Below, piece after piece: positions 9,384 through 18,990 of a stretch of DNA of 64,000 nucleotides; the first letter of the stretch is position 1, and every line of letters begins with the position of its first letter. The notes below the pieces were generated by a model, which was not told the origin of the DNA, made no database searches, and was given only the letters and a program-made list of their open reading frames with translations. A program made the position numbers and the translations under genes. Where the stretch lies: contig NZ_JACBFO010000002.1 in NCBI RefSeq assembly GCF_021401135.1, forward strand, positions 434,001 through 498,000, written 5' to 3'. This DNA is from Azonexus sp. R2A61. GTDB lineage: Bacteria > Pseudomonadota > Gammaproteobacteria > Burkholderiales > Rhodocyclaceae.

Positions 9384-10623
9384 AGCGCAGCGCCTCCGCC
9401 GGATTGACCCGCGCCGCCCGCCAGCTCGGATAGAGCGTGGCGACCAGCGACAGCGCGAAGGCGATCGCCGTGACGCGCCAGACGTCGTCCCATTGCAGGT
9501 CGGACGGCAGGTCGGAAATGTAATAGACCTCCTTGGACAGGAACTGGATGCCCAGCAGCCGTTCGATGGCCGGCACCACGACGTCGATGTTGAGCGCCAG
9601 CGCGACGCCGCCGACGACGCCGAGCAGCAGCCCGATGCCGCCGACCAGCGCCCCCTGCACGACGAAGATCGCCATGATCGAGCGCGGCCGGGCGCCGAGC
9701 GTGCGCAGGATGGCAATGTCGGCCTGCTTGTCGGTCACCGCCATGACCAGCGTCGACACCAGATTGAAGGCCGCGACGGCGACGATCAGCGACAGGATGA
9801 TGAACATCATCGTCTTCTCGATCTGCACCGCCCGGAAGAAATTGGCGTGGCTCTTGGTCCAGTCGTGCAGATAGGCATCGGCGTTGATGTAACCGACCAG
9901 TTCGCGGGCGATGCGCGGCGCCTGGAACAGGTCGTCCACCTTCAGGCGCACGCCGCTCACCATGTCGCCCATCTGATACAGGCGCTGGGCATCCTGCAAG
10001 TGGATCAACGCCAGCCCCGAATCGTATTCGTACATGCCGACTTCGAAGATGCCGACGACGCGGAAGGAACGCACGCGCGGCACCACGCCGGCCGGCGTCA
10101 CCGTGCCTTGCGGTGCGATCAGGGTCACCTTGTCGCCGGTAAACACCCGCAGCGAGCGCGCCAGATCGGCACCGAGCACGACACCGAATTCGCCCGGTTT
10201 CAGATCGTCCAGGCTGCCGCTCTTGATCGTCCGGCGGAAATCGGCGACCTTGTCTTCCATGTCGGGCAGGATGCCGCGCACCAGTGCGCCCTTGACCCCG
10301 CCATCGACCGAAAACATCGCCTGCGACTGCACGAAAGGCGCCGCCGCCTTCACCTCGGGATGGGCCAGCGCCTGCTGCGCGATGGCCGGCCAGTCGGCCA
10401 GCTCGCCGCTGACGCCGGTGATCTGGATATGCGAGGCGACACCGAGAATGCGCGTGCGCAATTCCTTCTGGAACCCGTTCATCACCGACAGCACGACGAT
10501 CAGGGCGGCGACGCCGAGCCCGATGCCGGCCATCGAGATCAGCGAGATGAAGGAGATGAAATGGTTGCGGCGCTTGGCGCGGGTATAGCGCAAGCCGATC
10601 AGCAACTCGTAGAAAAATGCCAT
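9376..10623 (-). CDS. lolC: Lipoprotein-releasing ABC transporter permease LolC/LolE
   Basis: Permease partner of LolD. The 415 residues start with [20 protein letters not shown] and have one N-terminal transmembrane segment, a large periplasmic MacB-like domain (about 45-250) and three C-terminal segments (about 265-400, FtsX-like). Only one permease gene is present, which suggests that a single LolC/E-like (LolF) protein forms a homodimer. That is inference. The pair lolC-lolD follows transcription order. Confidence 0.93.
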
Positions 10624-10702
10624 TGCGGTCCGCCGAAAAACGGAAAGCCGCTATGGTACATGCTCCGCCGCCCGACAGCCTGCGCCGGCGACGACGCGGC
10701 GC

Positions 10703-11956
10703 TCAGCCGGCCGTCTCCGCCGGCGCCTCGTCGGCCCACAATTGTTCGGCGTCGAGCCTTACCCGATAGGCTTGATGCAATGCATCGGCCTGCAAGCGCA
10801 CCGCCTGCTGGGCGGCTTCGCCGGCCTGCCGACGGGCCAGCAGCAGATCGCTCAGGCTGCCCTCGCCCAGCCGATAGGCACGCTGCGCCATGTCGGCTGC
10901 CGCTCCCTGCCGGCGTGCGGCGAGCTCGGCGGCCTCCCAGGCGAGCAATGCCGCCCGCGCACGACGCAGCTGATTGACCGCGGCCAGTTCGACTTCGCGG
11001 CGCACCGCCAGCAGGCGCTGGTTTGCCGCATCGGCACTGGCGGCCGCCGCGCGTTCGCCGGCCCGTCGGGCACCACCGGGCAGCGGAATGCTGATGAAGG
11101 CGCCGAGCACCTGCTCCTCGCCGCCCCGCTCGCGGGAAAAGGCGACCCCCAGCGCCGGGTCGGGCAGCCGCTCGGCGCGCTGCCGCGCCGCGCCCAGTTC
11201 GGCAATCCGGCGCTCGCCCTGAGCCAGCGCCAGTTCATGGCTGCGGTCGACCAGCGTCGCCACCCATTTTTCATCGTCGCCGGGCAAGGCCTGCGGCACC
11301 GGCAAGGCCTCGTCGTCGACCAGCGGCAGGCCGGGATAGCGGCGCGCCAACTGTTCGCGCTGACGCGCTGCCTCCGCCCCCAGCAATTGCGCCTGGGCCT
11401 CCGACTGGGCATGTGCCGCCTGGGCCAGCGTCAGTTCCAGCCGCGAAGCGTCGCCCAGCGCCAGCCGCCGTTCGACGATGGCGAGCTGACGGGCGAAACT
11501 GTCGCGAGCCGCCAGCGCTTGCCGCCAGGCTGCCGTTTCGGCGCGCCAGGCGAACCAGTCGACCAGCAACTGGCGACGGGCCTCATGCTGGTTGTCGCCA
11601 TAGGCCGACCGGGCACGGGCCAGCGTCGCGTCGCCCAGTTCGCCGTCGAGGCCGGCCTTGCCGGGCAGGCGGAACGGGCGTTCGAGCGCACTGTTCCACT
11701 CGCCGAAACGCTGGCGTTCGGCCTCCGGCGGCGCACTGCGCCGCTGCTGGCCGCCCAGTCGCAAGGTCCATTCGTAGGGACCGGCAAGCAAGCGTTCGCG
11801 CTGCGCCGAGCCGACCGCCAGTTCGCTGGCCGCCGCCCGGGTTTCCGGACGCTCGTCGAACATGCGCCGTACCGTTTCGTCCGGCGGCAGGCCGGGCCAG
11901 TCGGCGGCGGCCGCCGTGCTGACCAGCCACAGGGCGAGGCACAGGCGGGTTTTCAT
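10703..11956 (-). CDS. TolC-family outer-membrane channel of a heavy-metal efflux system
   Basis: A 417-residue outer-membrane efflux protein (CzcC/CusC-like) with an N-terminal signal peptide (about 1-17). The rest is alanine- and arginine-rich long helices typical of the TolC barrel-helix repeat, with PGKAG and a PLPGG turn in the second repeat. It is the last gene of the operon adaptor, RND pump, DUF3240, channel, and overlaps the DUF3240 gene by 4 bases. The metal cannot be read from the channel. Confidence 0.85.
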   Translation of the reverse strand: MKTRLCLALWLVSTAAAADWPGLPPDETVRRMFDERPETRAAASELAVGSAQRERLLAGPYEWTLRLGGQQRRSAPPEAERQRFGEWNSALERPFRLPGKAGLDGELGDATLARARSAYGDNQHEARRQLLVDWFAWRAETAAWRQALAARDSFARQLAIVERRLALGDASRLELTLAQAAHAQSEAQAQLLGAEAARQREQLARRYPGLPLVDDEALPVPQALPGDDEKWVATLVDRSHELALAQGERRIAELGAARQRAERLPDPALGVAFSRERGGEEQVLGAFISIPLPGGARRAGERAAAASADAANQRLLAVRREVELAAVNQLRRARAALLAWEAAELAARRQGAAADMAQRAYRLGEGSLSDLLLARRQAGEAAQQAVRLQADALHQAYRVRLDAEQLWADEAPAETAG

Positions 11957-12255
11957 AGCCGCCCCCGCTCGAGCACCGGCACGATCCAGTAAAACAGGCC
12001 GGCACCGGCCAGTTCGCTGCGCAGCACGGCGAGCAAGGCCTGCATGTCGCTCGCCCGACCGAGCGTGCGGATCGTCGTGCGCGGTGCATGACCGGCGACC
12101 AGATCGGCATCGGCCTGCAGATCGACCAGCGGGCCGTGCCCCTCGCCGTGATTGGCGGTGAACCCGGCGACCAGATCGGGATGGGAAAGCAGCAGATCTT
12201 CGACGGTCTGCGCCAGATCGGCGGGCATGACCAGGGTGAGCAGGACATCAGACAT
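11953..12255 (-). CDS. DUF3240 protein of the RND efflux operon
   Basis: A 100-residue cytoplasmic protein of the DUF3240 family, a small PII-like fold regularly found inside czc/cus-type RND operons. It overlaps the pump gene by 8 bases and the channel gene by 4. The role is uncertain; a metal- or nucleotide-sensing function is a guess from fold and context. Two HG/GH histidine clusters (NHGEGHG) could bind metal. Confidence 0.82.
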   Translation of the reverse strand: MSDVLLTLVMPADLAQTVEDLLLSHPDLVAGFTANHGEGHGPLVDLQADADLVAGHAPRTTIRTLGRASDMQALLAVLRSELAGAGLFYWIVPVLERGRL

Positions 12256-15200
12256 CGATTTTCTCCCGACGGGTAACGACGGCCGGCAGGCCGAAGCGAC
12301 GGAACAGGATGGGCAGCAGGACCAGGGTCAGCACCGTCGAACTCAACAGACCGCCAATCACCACGACGGCGAGCGGCCGTTGCACCTCGGCACCGGGGCC
12401 GCTGGCGAACAGCATCGGCACCAGGCCGAAGGCGGCGATGCAGGCCGTCATCATCACCGGCCGCAGGCGACGCCGGGCGCCTTCGGCAACGGCCTGGCCG
12501 AGCGCCATGCCACGGGCCAGCAACTGATTGAAATGGCTGACCATGACCACCCCGTTGAGCACGGCGACGCCGAGCAGCGCGATGAAGCCGATCGACGCCG
12601 GCACCGACAGGTATTCGCCGGAAATCAGCAGACCGAAGACACCGCCGATCAACGCGAAAGGAATGTTGGACAGGACCAGCAGCGCCTGGCGCACCGAGCC
12701 GAAGGTGGAAAACAGCAGGAAGAAGATCAGGGCCAGCGCGATCGGCACGACCAGCGCCAGCCGTGCGGCGGCCCGCTGCTGGTTCTCGAACTGGCCGCCC
12801 CAGACCAGCCGGTAGCCGGTCGGCAGCGGAACCTCGCGGGCCACCGCCGCCCGGGCCTCATCGACGAAGCCGACCAGATCGCGGCCACGCACGTTGGACT
12901 GGATGACGACGTAGCGCTGGGCGTTTTCGCGATCCACCTTGACCGGCCCATCGACCCGTTCGATGCGCGCCACCTCGGCCAAGGGCACGCTGCCGCCGTC
13001 GGGCAGGGTCAGCCGCAAGGCGGCGAATTCGGCCGGTGCGTCGCGCAGCCGGGCCGGCCCGCGCAGGACCAACGGCACCCGGCGGCCGTCCTCGATGACC
13101 ACGCCGGCCCGCTGCCCTTCGAGCAGGCTTTTCAGCACCTGCTGCACCTCGTTGACCGGCAGCCCGAGACGGCCGGCGGCCAGACGGTCGATGCGCACCT
13201 GCAGGTATTGCACGCCGTCGTTCTGCAAGGTGAAGGTATCTTCGGCACCGCGCACCTTTTTCACCGTATTTTCGATGTCGACCGCAAGACGGTTCAGGGT
13301 CGGCAGATCGGGGCCAAAAACCTTGATCGCCAGATCGCCGCGCACGCCCGTCAGCATTTCGGAAACCCGCATGTCGATCGGCTGGGTGAACGAAAAACCG
13401 ACGCCCGGGAAATCGCCCATCACCTCGCGCAGCCGGTCGGCCAGCCAGGCCGGGTCGGACTGTCGCCAGGTATCGCGCGGCTGCAGCACGAGGAAGCTGT
13501 CGCTCTGATTGAGGCCCATCGGGTCCAGCCCGAGTTCATCGGCGCCGGCGCGGGCAACGATCGAGCGGACCTCGGGCACGCGCTCGAGAATCGCCTGCTG
13601 GATGCGCTGGTCGAGCGCCAGCGTCTGCTCCAGCGAAATCGACGGCAGCTTTTCCAGTTGCATGATCATGTCGCCCTCGTCCATCGTCGGCATGAAGCTC
13701 TTGCCGAGCAGCGGGAAGGCGGCGGCGGCGCCGGCCAGGGCGAGCAGCGCGGCAATCACGTAGCGCCGGGAATGGCGCAGCGCCGAATCGAGCACCCGGT
13801 CGTAGATCGCCGCCAGGCGGGCGACCAGCCAGGGCGTATGGTGGCTGCCGCGGCGGATCAGCCACGAGGCAAGCACCGGCACCACGGTCAGCGACAGCAG
13901 CAGCGACGCCGACAGCGCGAACACGATGGTCAGCGCCACCGGGCCGAACATCTTGCCTTCCAGCCCCTGCAGCGTCAGCAGCGGCAGGAAGACGATGATG
14001 ATGATGGCAATGCCGGAAGCCACCGGCGCCGCCACCTCGCGTGTCGCCCGGAACACCAGGTGCAGCGCCGGCAGCCGCCGGCTGGCCGGATCGTCGGCCG
14101 CCAGCTGGCTCTCGACGTTCTCGACGACGACCACCGCGGCGTCGACCAGCATGCCGATGGCGATGGCCAGCCCGCCCAGGCTCATCAGGTTGGCCGACAG
14201 GCCGGCCAGCCGCATCATGATGAAAGCGGCCAGCGCCGACAGCGGCAGCATCAGCGCCACCACCAGCGCCGCCCGCAGATTGCCGAGGAAGGCCAGCAAC
14301 AGCAGCACGACCAGTACGCTGGCTTCGAGCAAGGCGCGGGCGACGGTGCCGACCGCCCGGTCCACCAGCCGGCTGCGGTCATAAAACACGTCGACCTGCA
14401 CGCCGGCCGGCAGAGTGGGCGCGATCTCGGCCAGCCGCGCCTTGACCCCGTCGACGACCTTACGGGCATTCGCCCCGCGCAGGCCGAGCACCAGGCCCTC
14501 GACCGCCTCGCCCCGGCCGTCGCGGCTCACCGCGCCATAGCGGGTCAAGGCACCGTAACCGACCTCGGCAACGTCGCCGACGCGCACGACACGTCCGTCG
14601 CGGGTGCGCAAAACGATGGCCCGCACGTCGTCGACCGTGGCAATCGCACCTTCGGCCCGGACCAGCAGCGACTCCTCGCCGTCGTTCAGGCGGCCGGCGC
14701 CGTCGTTGCGGTTATTGGCTTCGAGGGCCGCCTGCAGTTCGCCCAGCGACAAACCGCGCGCCGCCAGTTCCAGCGGATCCGGCCGCACATCGAACGTCCG
14801 CACCTCACCGCCCAGGCTGTTGACCTCGGCGACGCCGGGGATCGTGCGCAACTGCGGGCGGATCACCCAGTCGAGCAGCGTCCGCTTGTCGGCCAGCGGC
14901 AGATCGCCTTCGATGGTGAACATGAACATTTCGCCGAGCGGCGTGGTGATCGGCGCCAACCCGCCGCTGACGCCCGGCGGCAGGCTGTCCATGGCGATCG
15001 CCAGGCGTTCGCCGACCTGCTGGCGGGCCCAGTAGATGTCGGTGCCGTCTTCGAAATCGATGGTGATGTCGGTCAGTGCGTATTTCGACGTCGAGCGCAG
15101 CAGGCGCTGCTTCGGAATGCCCAGCATTTCCTGCTCGATCGGCACGACCAGCCGGGTTTCGACCTCTTCCGGCGTCATGCCGGGCGCCTTCAGGATGATC

Positions 15201-15346
15201 TTGACCTGGGTCGTCGACACCTCGGGAAAGGCATCGATCGGCAAGCCCATGAAAGCGGCGACGCCAGCCGCCACCAGCAACACGCTCAACACCAGCACGA
15301 ACAGGCGCTGGGTCAGCGCAAAACGGATCAGGCGTTCGAGCATCAC
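12248..15346 (-). CDS. CusA/CzcA-family heavy-metal RND efflux pump
   Basis: Inner-membrane proton-driven pump that exports metal ions through the adaptor and channel. The 1032 residues have the RND plan of two repeats of six membrane helices with large periplasmic loops, starting MLERLIRFAL. The TM4 motif reads GMLVDAAVVVVEN. The VDAA form is closer to the monovalent copper/silver subgroups than to CzcA (usually VDGAVV). The metal is therefore only inferred. The gene overlaps both neighbours by 4-8 bases. A PmrA-box-like site precedes the operon. Confidence 0.92.
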   Translation of the reverse strand: MMLERLIRFALTQRLFVLVLSVLLVAAGVAAFMGLPIDAFPEVSTTQVKIILKAPGMTPEEVETRLVVPIEQEMLGIPKQRLLRSTSKYALTDITIDFEDGTDIYWARQQVGERLAIAMDSLPPGVSGGLAPITTPLGEMFMFTIEGDLPLADKRTLLDWVIRPQLRTIPGVAEVNSLGGEVRTFDVRPDPLELAARGLSLGELQAALEANNRNDGAGRLNDGEESLLVRAEGAIATVDDVRAIVLRTRDGRVVRVGDVAEVGYGALTRYGAVSRDGRGEAVEGLVLGLRGANARKVVDGVKARLAEIAPTLPAGVQVDVFYDRSRLVDRAVGTVARALLEASVLVVLLLLAFLGNLRAALVVALMLPLSALAAFIMMRLAGLSANLMSLGGLAIAIGMLVDAAVVVVENVESQLAADDPASRRLPALHLVFRATREVAAPVASGIAIIIIVFLPLLTLQGLEGKMFGPVALTIVFALSASLLLSLTVVPVLASWLIRRGSHHTPWLVARLAAIYDRVLDSALRHSRRYVIAALLALAGAAAAFPLLGKSFMPTMDEGDMIMQLEKLPSISLEQTLALDQRIQQAILERVPEVRSIVARAGADELGLDPMGLNQSDSFLVLQPRDTWRQSDPAWLADRLREVMGDFPGVGFSFTQPIDMRVSEMLTGVRGDLAIKVFGPDLPTLNRLAVDIENTVKKVRGAEDTFTLQNDGVQYLQVRIDRLAAGRLGLPVNEVQQVLKSLLEGQRAGVVIEDGRRVPLVLRGPARLRDAPAEFAALRLTLPDGGSVPLAEVARIERVDGPVKVDRENAQRYVVIQSNVRGRDLVGFVDEARAAVAREVPLPTGYRLVWGGQFENQQRAAARLALVVPIALALIFFLLFSTFGSVRQALLVLSNIPFALIGGVFGLLISGEYLSVPASIGFIALLGVAVLNGVVMVSHFNQLLARGMALGQAVAEGARRRLRPVMMTACIAAFGLVPMLFASGPGAEVQRPLAVVVIGGLLSSTVLTLVLLPILFRRFGLPAVVTRREKIDV

Positions 15347-16413
15347 GGCGCCCTGTGTCCGCCGAGCATCGCTTTCAGCCCGGAGACGCCGGTAACGACC
15401 AGCTTTTCTCCGCCAGCCAGGCCGTCGACCGTAACCGTGCCGGCACTTTCAGCCAGCACACGCACCGGGCGGGCGATGTAGCCGCCGCCCGCGGCGGCAA
15501 CGAAGACCAGCGTCTGGCCGGCCTGGCGAACCAGCGCCGCAGCGGGAATCGCCTTGCCGCCGGACAGCGGCCGGACCAGCTCGACTTCGACGCTTTGTCC
15601 CGGCGCCAGTTGCGCGGCACCGTCGCCAACCTCGGCGCGCACGCTCAGGCTCTGACTGCCGGCATCGATCGCCCGACCGACCGCGACGATCCGACCGTTG
15701 ACCGCCGGTCGCAGCACCCTGACCGCATCGCCGTTGCGCAAGCCGGCCGCCATCGCCTGCGGCACCTGGATTTCCAGCCACAGCGGCGACAGCCAGCCGA
15801 TCCGGTAGATCGCCGCCCCGGCTTCCAGCCGCTGGCCGAGCTGGGCATCCTGAGAAAGCACCGTGCCATCGATCGGCGCCCGCAATTCCAGTTCTCCGGC
15901 CAACCGGCCGGCCGCCGCCCCGATCATGGCCAGGCCGCGCGAGCGCTCGCCGGACTGGGCGGCAGCCTGGCGGGCAGCAGCCCGCGTGGCCTGCAGCCGC
16001 GCTTCGGGAATCAGGCCTTCGGCAAACAACAGCTCGTCGCGTTGCAGCGACTGCCGGGCCAGTTCGGCCTGCGCCCCCGCCTGCAGCGCATCGCGCTGGA
16101 TTTCCAGCGCCTGCGGGCTGCTCAGGCGGGCCAGCAACTGCCCCTTGCGCACACTCATGCCGGGCACCGCCGTCAGCGTATCGACCACCGCGCCGATCGG
16201 CGCGGCCAGCACGCGCATCTGCGCCAGCGGCACTTCGACCCGGGCCGGCAAGCGCACGCTGCCGGCAACACCGCCGGCATCGACATCGATCAGCGTAATG
16301 CCCAGCGCGCGCACCTGGGATTCGTTCAGCGTCAGGCGGCTGGTGGACGGCGGAGTTTCGGCCAGCGCCTGGACGGCGCAGGCGGCAAGCAGCAGCAGGC
16401 AGGTTCTTTTCAT
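15343..16413 (-). CDS. RND efflux periplasmic adaptor (membrane fusion protein)
   Basis: A 356-residue adaptor that links the pump to the outer-membrane channel. It has a signal peptide (MKRTCLLLLAACAVQALA), beta-barrel and lipoyl half-motifs (about 70-130 and 170-215) around a helical hairpin rich in Ala and Gln. No extra metal-binding domain (HxH or Met-rich) is obvious. I chose the ATG at 16413 because it begins at the signal peptide. The frame extends to 16482 without a plausible start. It is the first gene of the efflux operon. Confidence 0.87.
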   Translation of the reverse strand: MKRTCLLLLAACAVQALAETPPSTSRLTLNESQVRALGITLIDVDAGGVAGSVRLPARVEVPLAQMRVLAAPIGAVVDTLTAVPGMSVRKGQLLARLSSPQALEIQRDALQAGAQAELARQSLQRDELLFAEGLIPEARLQATRAAARQAAAQSGERSRGLAMIGAAAGRLAGELELRAPIDGTVLSQDAQLGQRLEAGAAIYRIGWLSPLWLEIQVPQAMAAGLRNGDAVRVLRPAVNGRIVAVGRAIDAGSQSLSVRAEVGDGAAQLAPGQSVEVELVRPLSGGKAIPAAALVRQAGQTLVFVAAAGGGYIARPVRVLAESAGTVTVDGLAGGEKLVVTGVSGLKAMLGGHRAP

Positions 16414-16457
16414 GACGTCGAGTTTTTTCGGACAAGCTCCGATTGAACCACGCAAAC

Positions 16458-16474
16458 ATGAAAGGAAGCTGAAA
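16458..16474 (-). promoter_or_regulatory. PmrA-box-like site facing the RND efflux operon
   Basis: On the minus strand TTTCAG-N5-TTTCAT, a direct hexamer repeat with 11-base periodicity. It fits YTTAAK-N5-YTTAAK with one mismatch per half, 45 bases upstream of the adaptor ATG. It resembles the site in front of eptA. Confidence 0.45.
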
Positions 16475-16509
16475 GTCTTCATTGCAGTAAGGTCTTTCCC
16501 GGGCAGCCA

Positions 16510-16526
16510 TTTCAGCTTGCTTTAAT
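16510..16526 (+). promoter_or_regulatory. PmrA-box-like site upstream of the phosphoethanolamine transferase gene
   Basis: TTTCAG-CTTGC-TTTAAT matches the PmrA/QseB consensus YTTAAK-N5-YTTAAK with one mismatch, 55 bases before the eptA ATG. The response regulator encoded at 20326-20988 is the likely binder (inference). Confidence 0.55.
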
Positions 16527-16580
16527 CCAGCTTCCCGACAATGCGCCCGGTTCATCTTCATCGACTGGGAATTTGCCCTC

Positions 16581-18269
16581 ATGCCCTGCCTGCGTTGCAC
16601 CCTTTCCCGCGCCTTCCAGAAAGTCCTGCTGGTCCCCGTCCAGCGCCCGGCCCGCACGCCGGAACAAGCAATCCTGCTGGTCGCCGTCTGGATCGCGCTG
16701 ACCGGCAACCACGCGTTCTGGCGCGCCATCCTGCAGGGCCGCGACGGGCTGTCGCCGAGCACCTGGGGACTGGTCCTTGCCGTCGGTGCGGCGCTGGTCG
16801 CCGTGCATTTCCTGCTGCCGGCGCTGATCGCACCCCGCCGCTTGCTGCGGCCGGTGCTCGGGCTGTGGTTGCTCGTCTCGGCACTGGCCGGTTTCTACAT
16901 CGACAAGTTCGGCATTTACATCGATGCCAGCATGATCCGCAACGTGCTGCACACCGATGTCGCCGAAGCCCGCGAATTGCTGACGCCCGACCTTTTCTGG
17001 CATCTGGCGATCTTCGCCGGGGTGCCCGGCTGGCTGCTCTGGCGCAATGTCTTTCCGGCAACGGACGGCTGGCGTGCCGGCTGGCTGCGGCGCGGCTTGT
17101 GGATTGTCGGCGTCGGCCTGATCGGTGTTGCCGGACTGGCACTGGCGTTCAAGGATCTGGCACCGCTGATGCGCAACCACAAGGAGATTCGCTATCTGGT
17201 GGTGCCGGAAAACGCCATTTACGGGATCGCCCGCAACCTGCAGCCGAACAAGGTCGGCACCCCGCTGCGCAAACTGCCGGTCGGCCCCGACGCAAAACTC
17301 GGCGCCGCCTGGCAGCAACGGCAGCGGCCGGCACTGTTCGTATTCGTGCTCGGCGAAACGGCCCGGGCCGCCAACTGGGGGACGCATCCGGGACCGGACG
17401 GCCAGCCGCGCGACACCACGCCGGAACTGGACCGGAAACCGCTGATCCGCTTCGCCGACGTCACCAGTTGCGGCACCAACACCGAAACCTCGGTGCCCTG
17501 TATCTTTTCCCCCCAGGGTCGCCGGCATTACGACGAGGACGCCATCCGCAACAGCGAATCGCTGCTCCACGTGCTGAACCGGGCCGGCTTCCACATCGTC
17601 TGGCGGGACAACCAGTCCGGCTGCAAGGGCGTCTGCTCCGATCTCGACAGCCAGGCGCCGGACCGGCAGAGCCTGCCGCAGCTGTGTCCGGACGACCATT
17701 GCCTCGACGAAGCGATGCTGGCCGGCATGGACAAGCTGCTCGCCGACGACAAGGGCAACCTGGTCGTCGTCCTGCACCAGATCGGCAACCACGGCCCGGC
17801 CTACTTCCGCCGTTATCCGGAAAGCTTCCGCCGTTTTGCGCCGACCTGCGACACCGCCGACCTGAGCCAATGTACGCAAGCGCAGATCGTTAACAGCTAC
17901 GACAACGCCCTGCTCTATACCGATCATTTCCTGGCCCGCACCATCGATTTCCTCGAACGGCAGAGCGACCGTTTCGACACGGCGATGCTCTATGTGTCGG
18001 ATCACGGCGAATCGCTGGGCGAGCACGGTCTGTTCCTGCACGGCATGCCCTACGCCATCGCCCCGCGCGAGCAGACTCAGGTCCCGATGGTGCTGTGGCT
18101 GTCCGACCGGTTTTCGCAGAATTTCGGCGTCGACCGCAACTGTCTGGCCCAACGCGCCCAACAGCCGGCCAGCCACGACAACATTTTCCATTCGCTATTA
18201 GGCCTGCTCGACGTCAGCACGCAGGTTTACGATGCCTCGCTCGACCTTTCGGCGGCTTGCCGTGGCTGA
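16581..18269 (+). CDS. eptA: Lipid A phosphoethanolamine transferase (EptA/MCR type)
   Basis: Inner-membrane enzyme that moves phosphoethanolamine from phosphatidylethanolamine to lipid A, lowering its charge and binding of cationic peptides. The 562 residues have four or five N-terminal membrane helices (about 30-190) and a periplasmic alkaline-phosphatase-like domain. Visible catalytic features are GETARAANW (metal-binding Glu259), the nucleophile Thr301 in GTNTETSVPC, and SDHGESLGEHG with the metal-binding Asp/His. Paired cysteines typical of this domain are present. A PAP2 phosphatase gene overlaps its end, and a PmrA-like box lies upstream. Action on lipid A rather than another phospho-acceptor is family-based inference. 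Confidence 0.9.
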   Translation: MPCLRCTLSRAFQKVLLVPVQRPARTPEQAILLVAVWIALTGNHAFWRAILQGRDGLSPSTWGLVLAVGAALVAVHFLLPALIAPRRLLRPVLGLWLLVSALAGFYIDKFGIYIDASMIRNVLHTDVAEARELLTPDLFWHLAIFAGVPGWLLWRNVFPATDGWRAGWLRRGLWIVGVGLIGVAGLALAFKDLAPLMRNHKEIRYLVVPENAIYGIARNLQPNKVGTPLRKLPVGPDAKLGAAWQQRQRPALFVFVLGETARAANWGTHPGPDGQPRDTTPELDRKPLIRFADVTSCGTNTETSVPCIFSPQGRRHYDEDAIRNSESLLHVLNRAGFHIVWRDNQSGCKGVCSDLDSQAPDRQSLPQLCPDDHCLDEAMLAGMDKLLADDKGNLVVVLHQIGNHGPAYFRRYPESFRRFAPTCDTADLSQCTQAQIVNSYDNALLYTDHFLARTIDFLERQSDRFDTAMLYVSDHGESLGEHGLFLHGMPYAIAPREQTQVPMVLWLSDRFSQNFGVDRNCLAQRAQQPASHDNIFHSLLGLLDVSTQVYDASLDLSAACRG

Positions 18270-18990
18270 GCGGCAGATCGACCGGCACTGGCTGTACCGC
18301 CAGCTCCTGCTGCTGACGGCGATGGCGGCCGGGCTGCTGGCGCTGTTCCAGTTCACCGAACTCGACATGCGGCTGGCCGCGCTGGCCTTCGATCCGGTTC
18401 AGCAACGCTTCCCGCTGCAGACGCACTGGTTCCTGTCGACCGTACTGCACCACGGCATGAAGCAGTTTTCGTATCTGGCAACGGCGGCGGCGCTGGTCGT
18501 CTGCTGGCTCGGCCACCGCGGCCGCCTGAACTGGCTACCGCAACGCAGTGCCTGGCTGGCAGCCAGCGGAATGATCCTGATCCCGCTGTGCACGACCTTG
18601 CTGAAAATGCTGACCAACCGCCACTGTCCGTGGGATATCGTCGAATTCGGCGGCTTCGCGCCGCATCTCGGGCTGTTCGACACGGCACCGGCCGGGCTCA
18701 AACGCGGCCAGTGCTTTCCCGCCGGCCATGCTTCGGCCGGTTTCCTGTGGCTGGTCTGGGGCGTGGCGCTGGCCGGCGCCGGGCGCCGGATCGCCCGTCT
18801 GGCGTTGGTCGGCGGCCTGCTGCTGGGGGCCGTGATGGGAGCCGGACGGATGTTGCAGGGCGCCCACTTCCTGTCGCACACGCTGTGGTCGGCCTGGCTG
18901 GCCTGGGCGATCAGCGTCGGGCTGAGCGCGCTGTTCGGCGCAACGCCCTCGCCAGTCAGGCCGGCGCCAGACCGATCAGACCGATCCTGA
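18232..18990 (+). CDS. PAP2-superfamily membrane phosphatase
   Basis: A 252-residue membrane phosphatase with the three PAP2 signatures: KMLTNRHCPWD (KX6RP-like), FPAGHASAGF (PSGH-like) and GRMLQGAHFLSHTLWSAW (SRX5HX3D-like). The final acidic position is replaced by Ser/Ala-rich sequence, so activity should not be assumed. Five or six membrane helices are visible. The ATG at 18232 overlaps eptA by 38 bases; a GTG at 18262 is an equally possible start. Members next to eptA often act on lipid A phosphates or undecaprenyl pyrophosphate. The 3' end overlaps the histidine kinase gene tail-to-tail by 35 bases. Confidence 0.82.
   Translation: MPRSTFRRLAVAERQIDRHWLYRQLLLLTAMAAGLLALFQFTELDMRLAALAFDPVQQRFPLQTHWFLSTVLHHGMKQFSYLATAAALVVCWLGHRGRLNWLPQRSAWLAASGMILIPLCTTLLKMLTNRHCPWDIVEFGGFAPHLGLFDTAPAGLKRGQCFPAGHASAGFLWLVWGVALAGAGRRIARLALVGGLLLGAVMGAGRMLQGAHFLSHTLWSAWLAWAISVGLSALFGATPSPVRPAPDRSDRS

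Noticed and set aside
12152..15481. A 1109-residue plus-strand frame
   Set aside because: Antisense shadow of the RND pump, His/Gln/Arg-rich with no recognisable fold.
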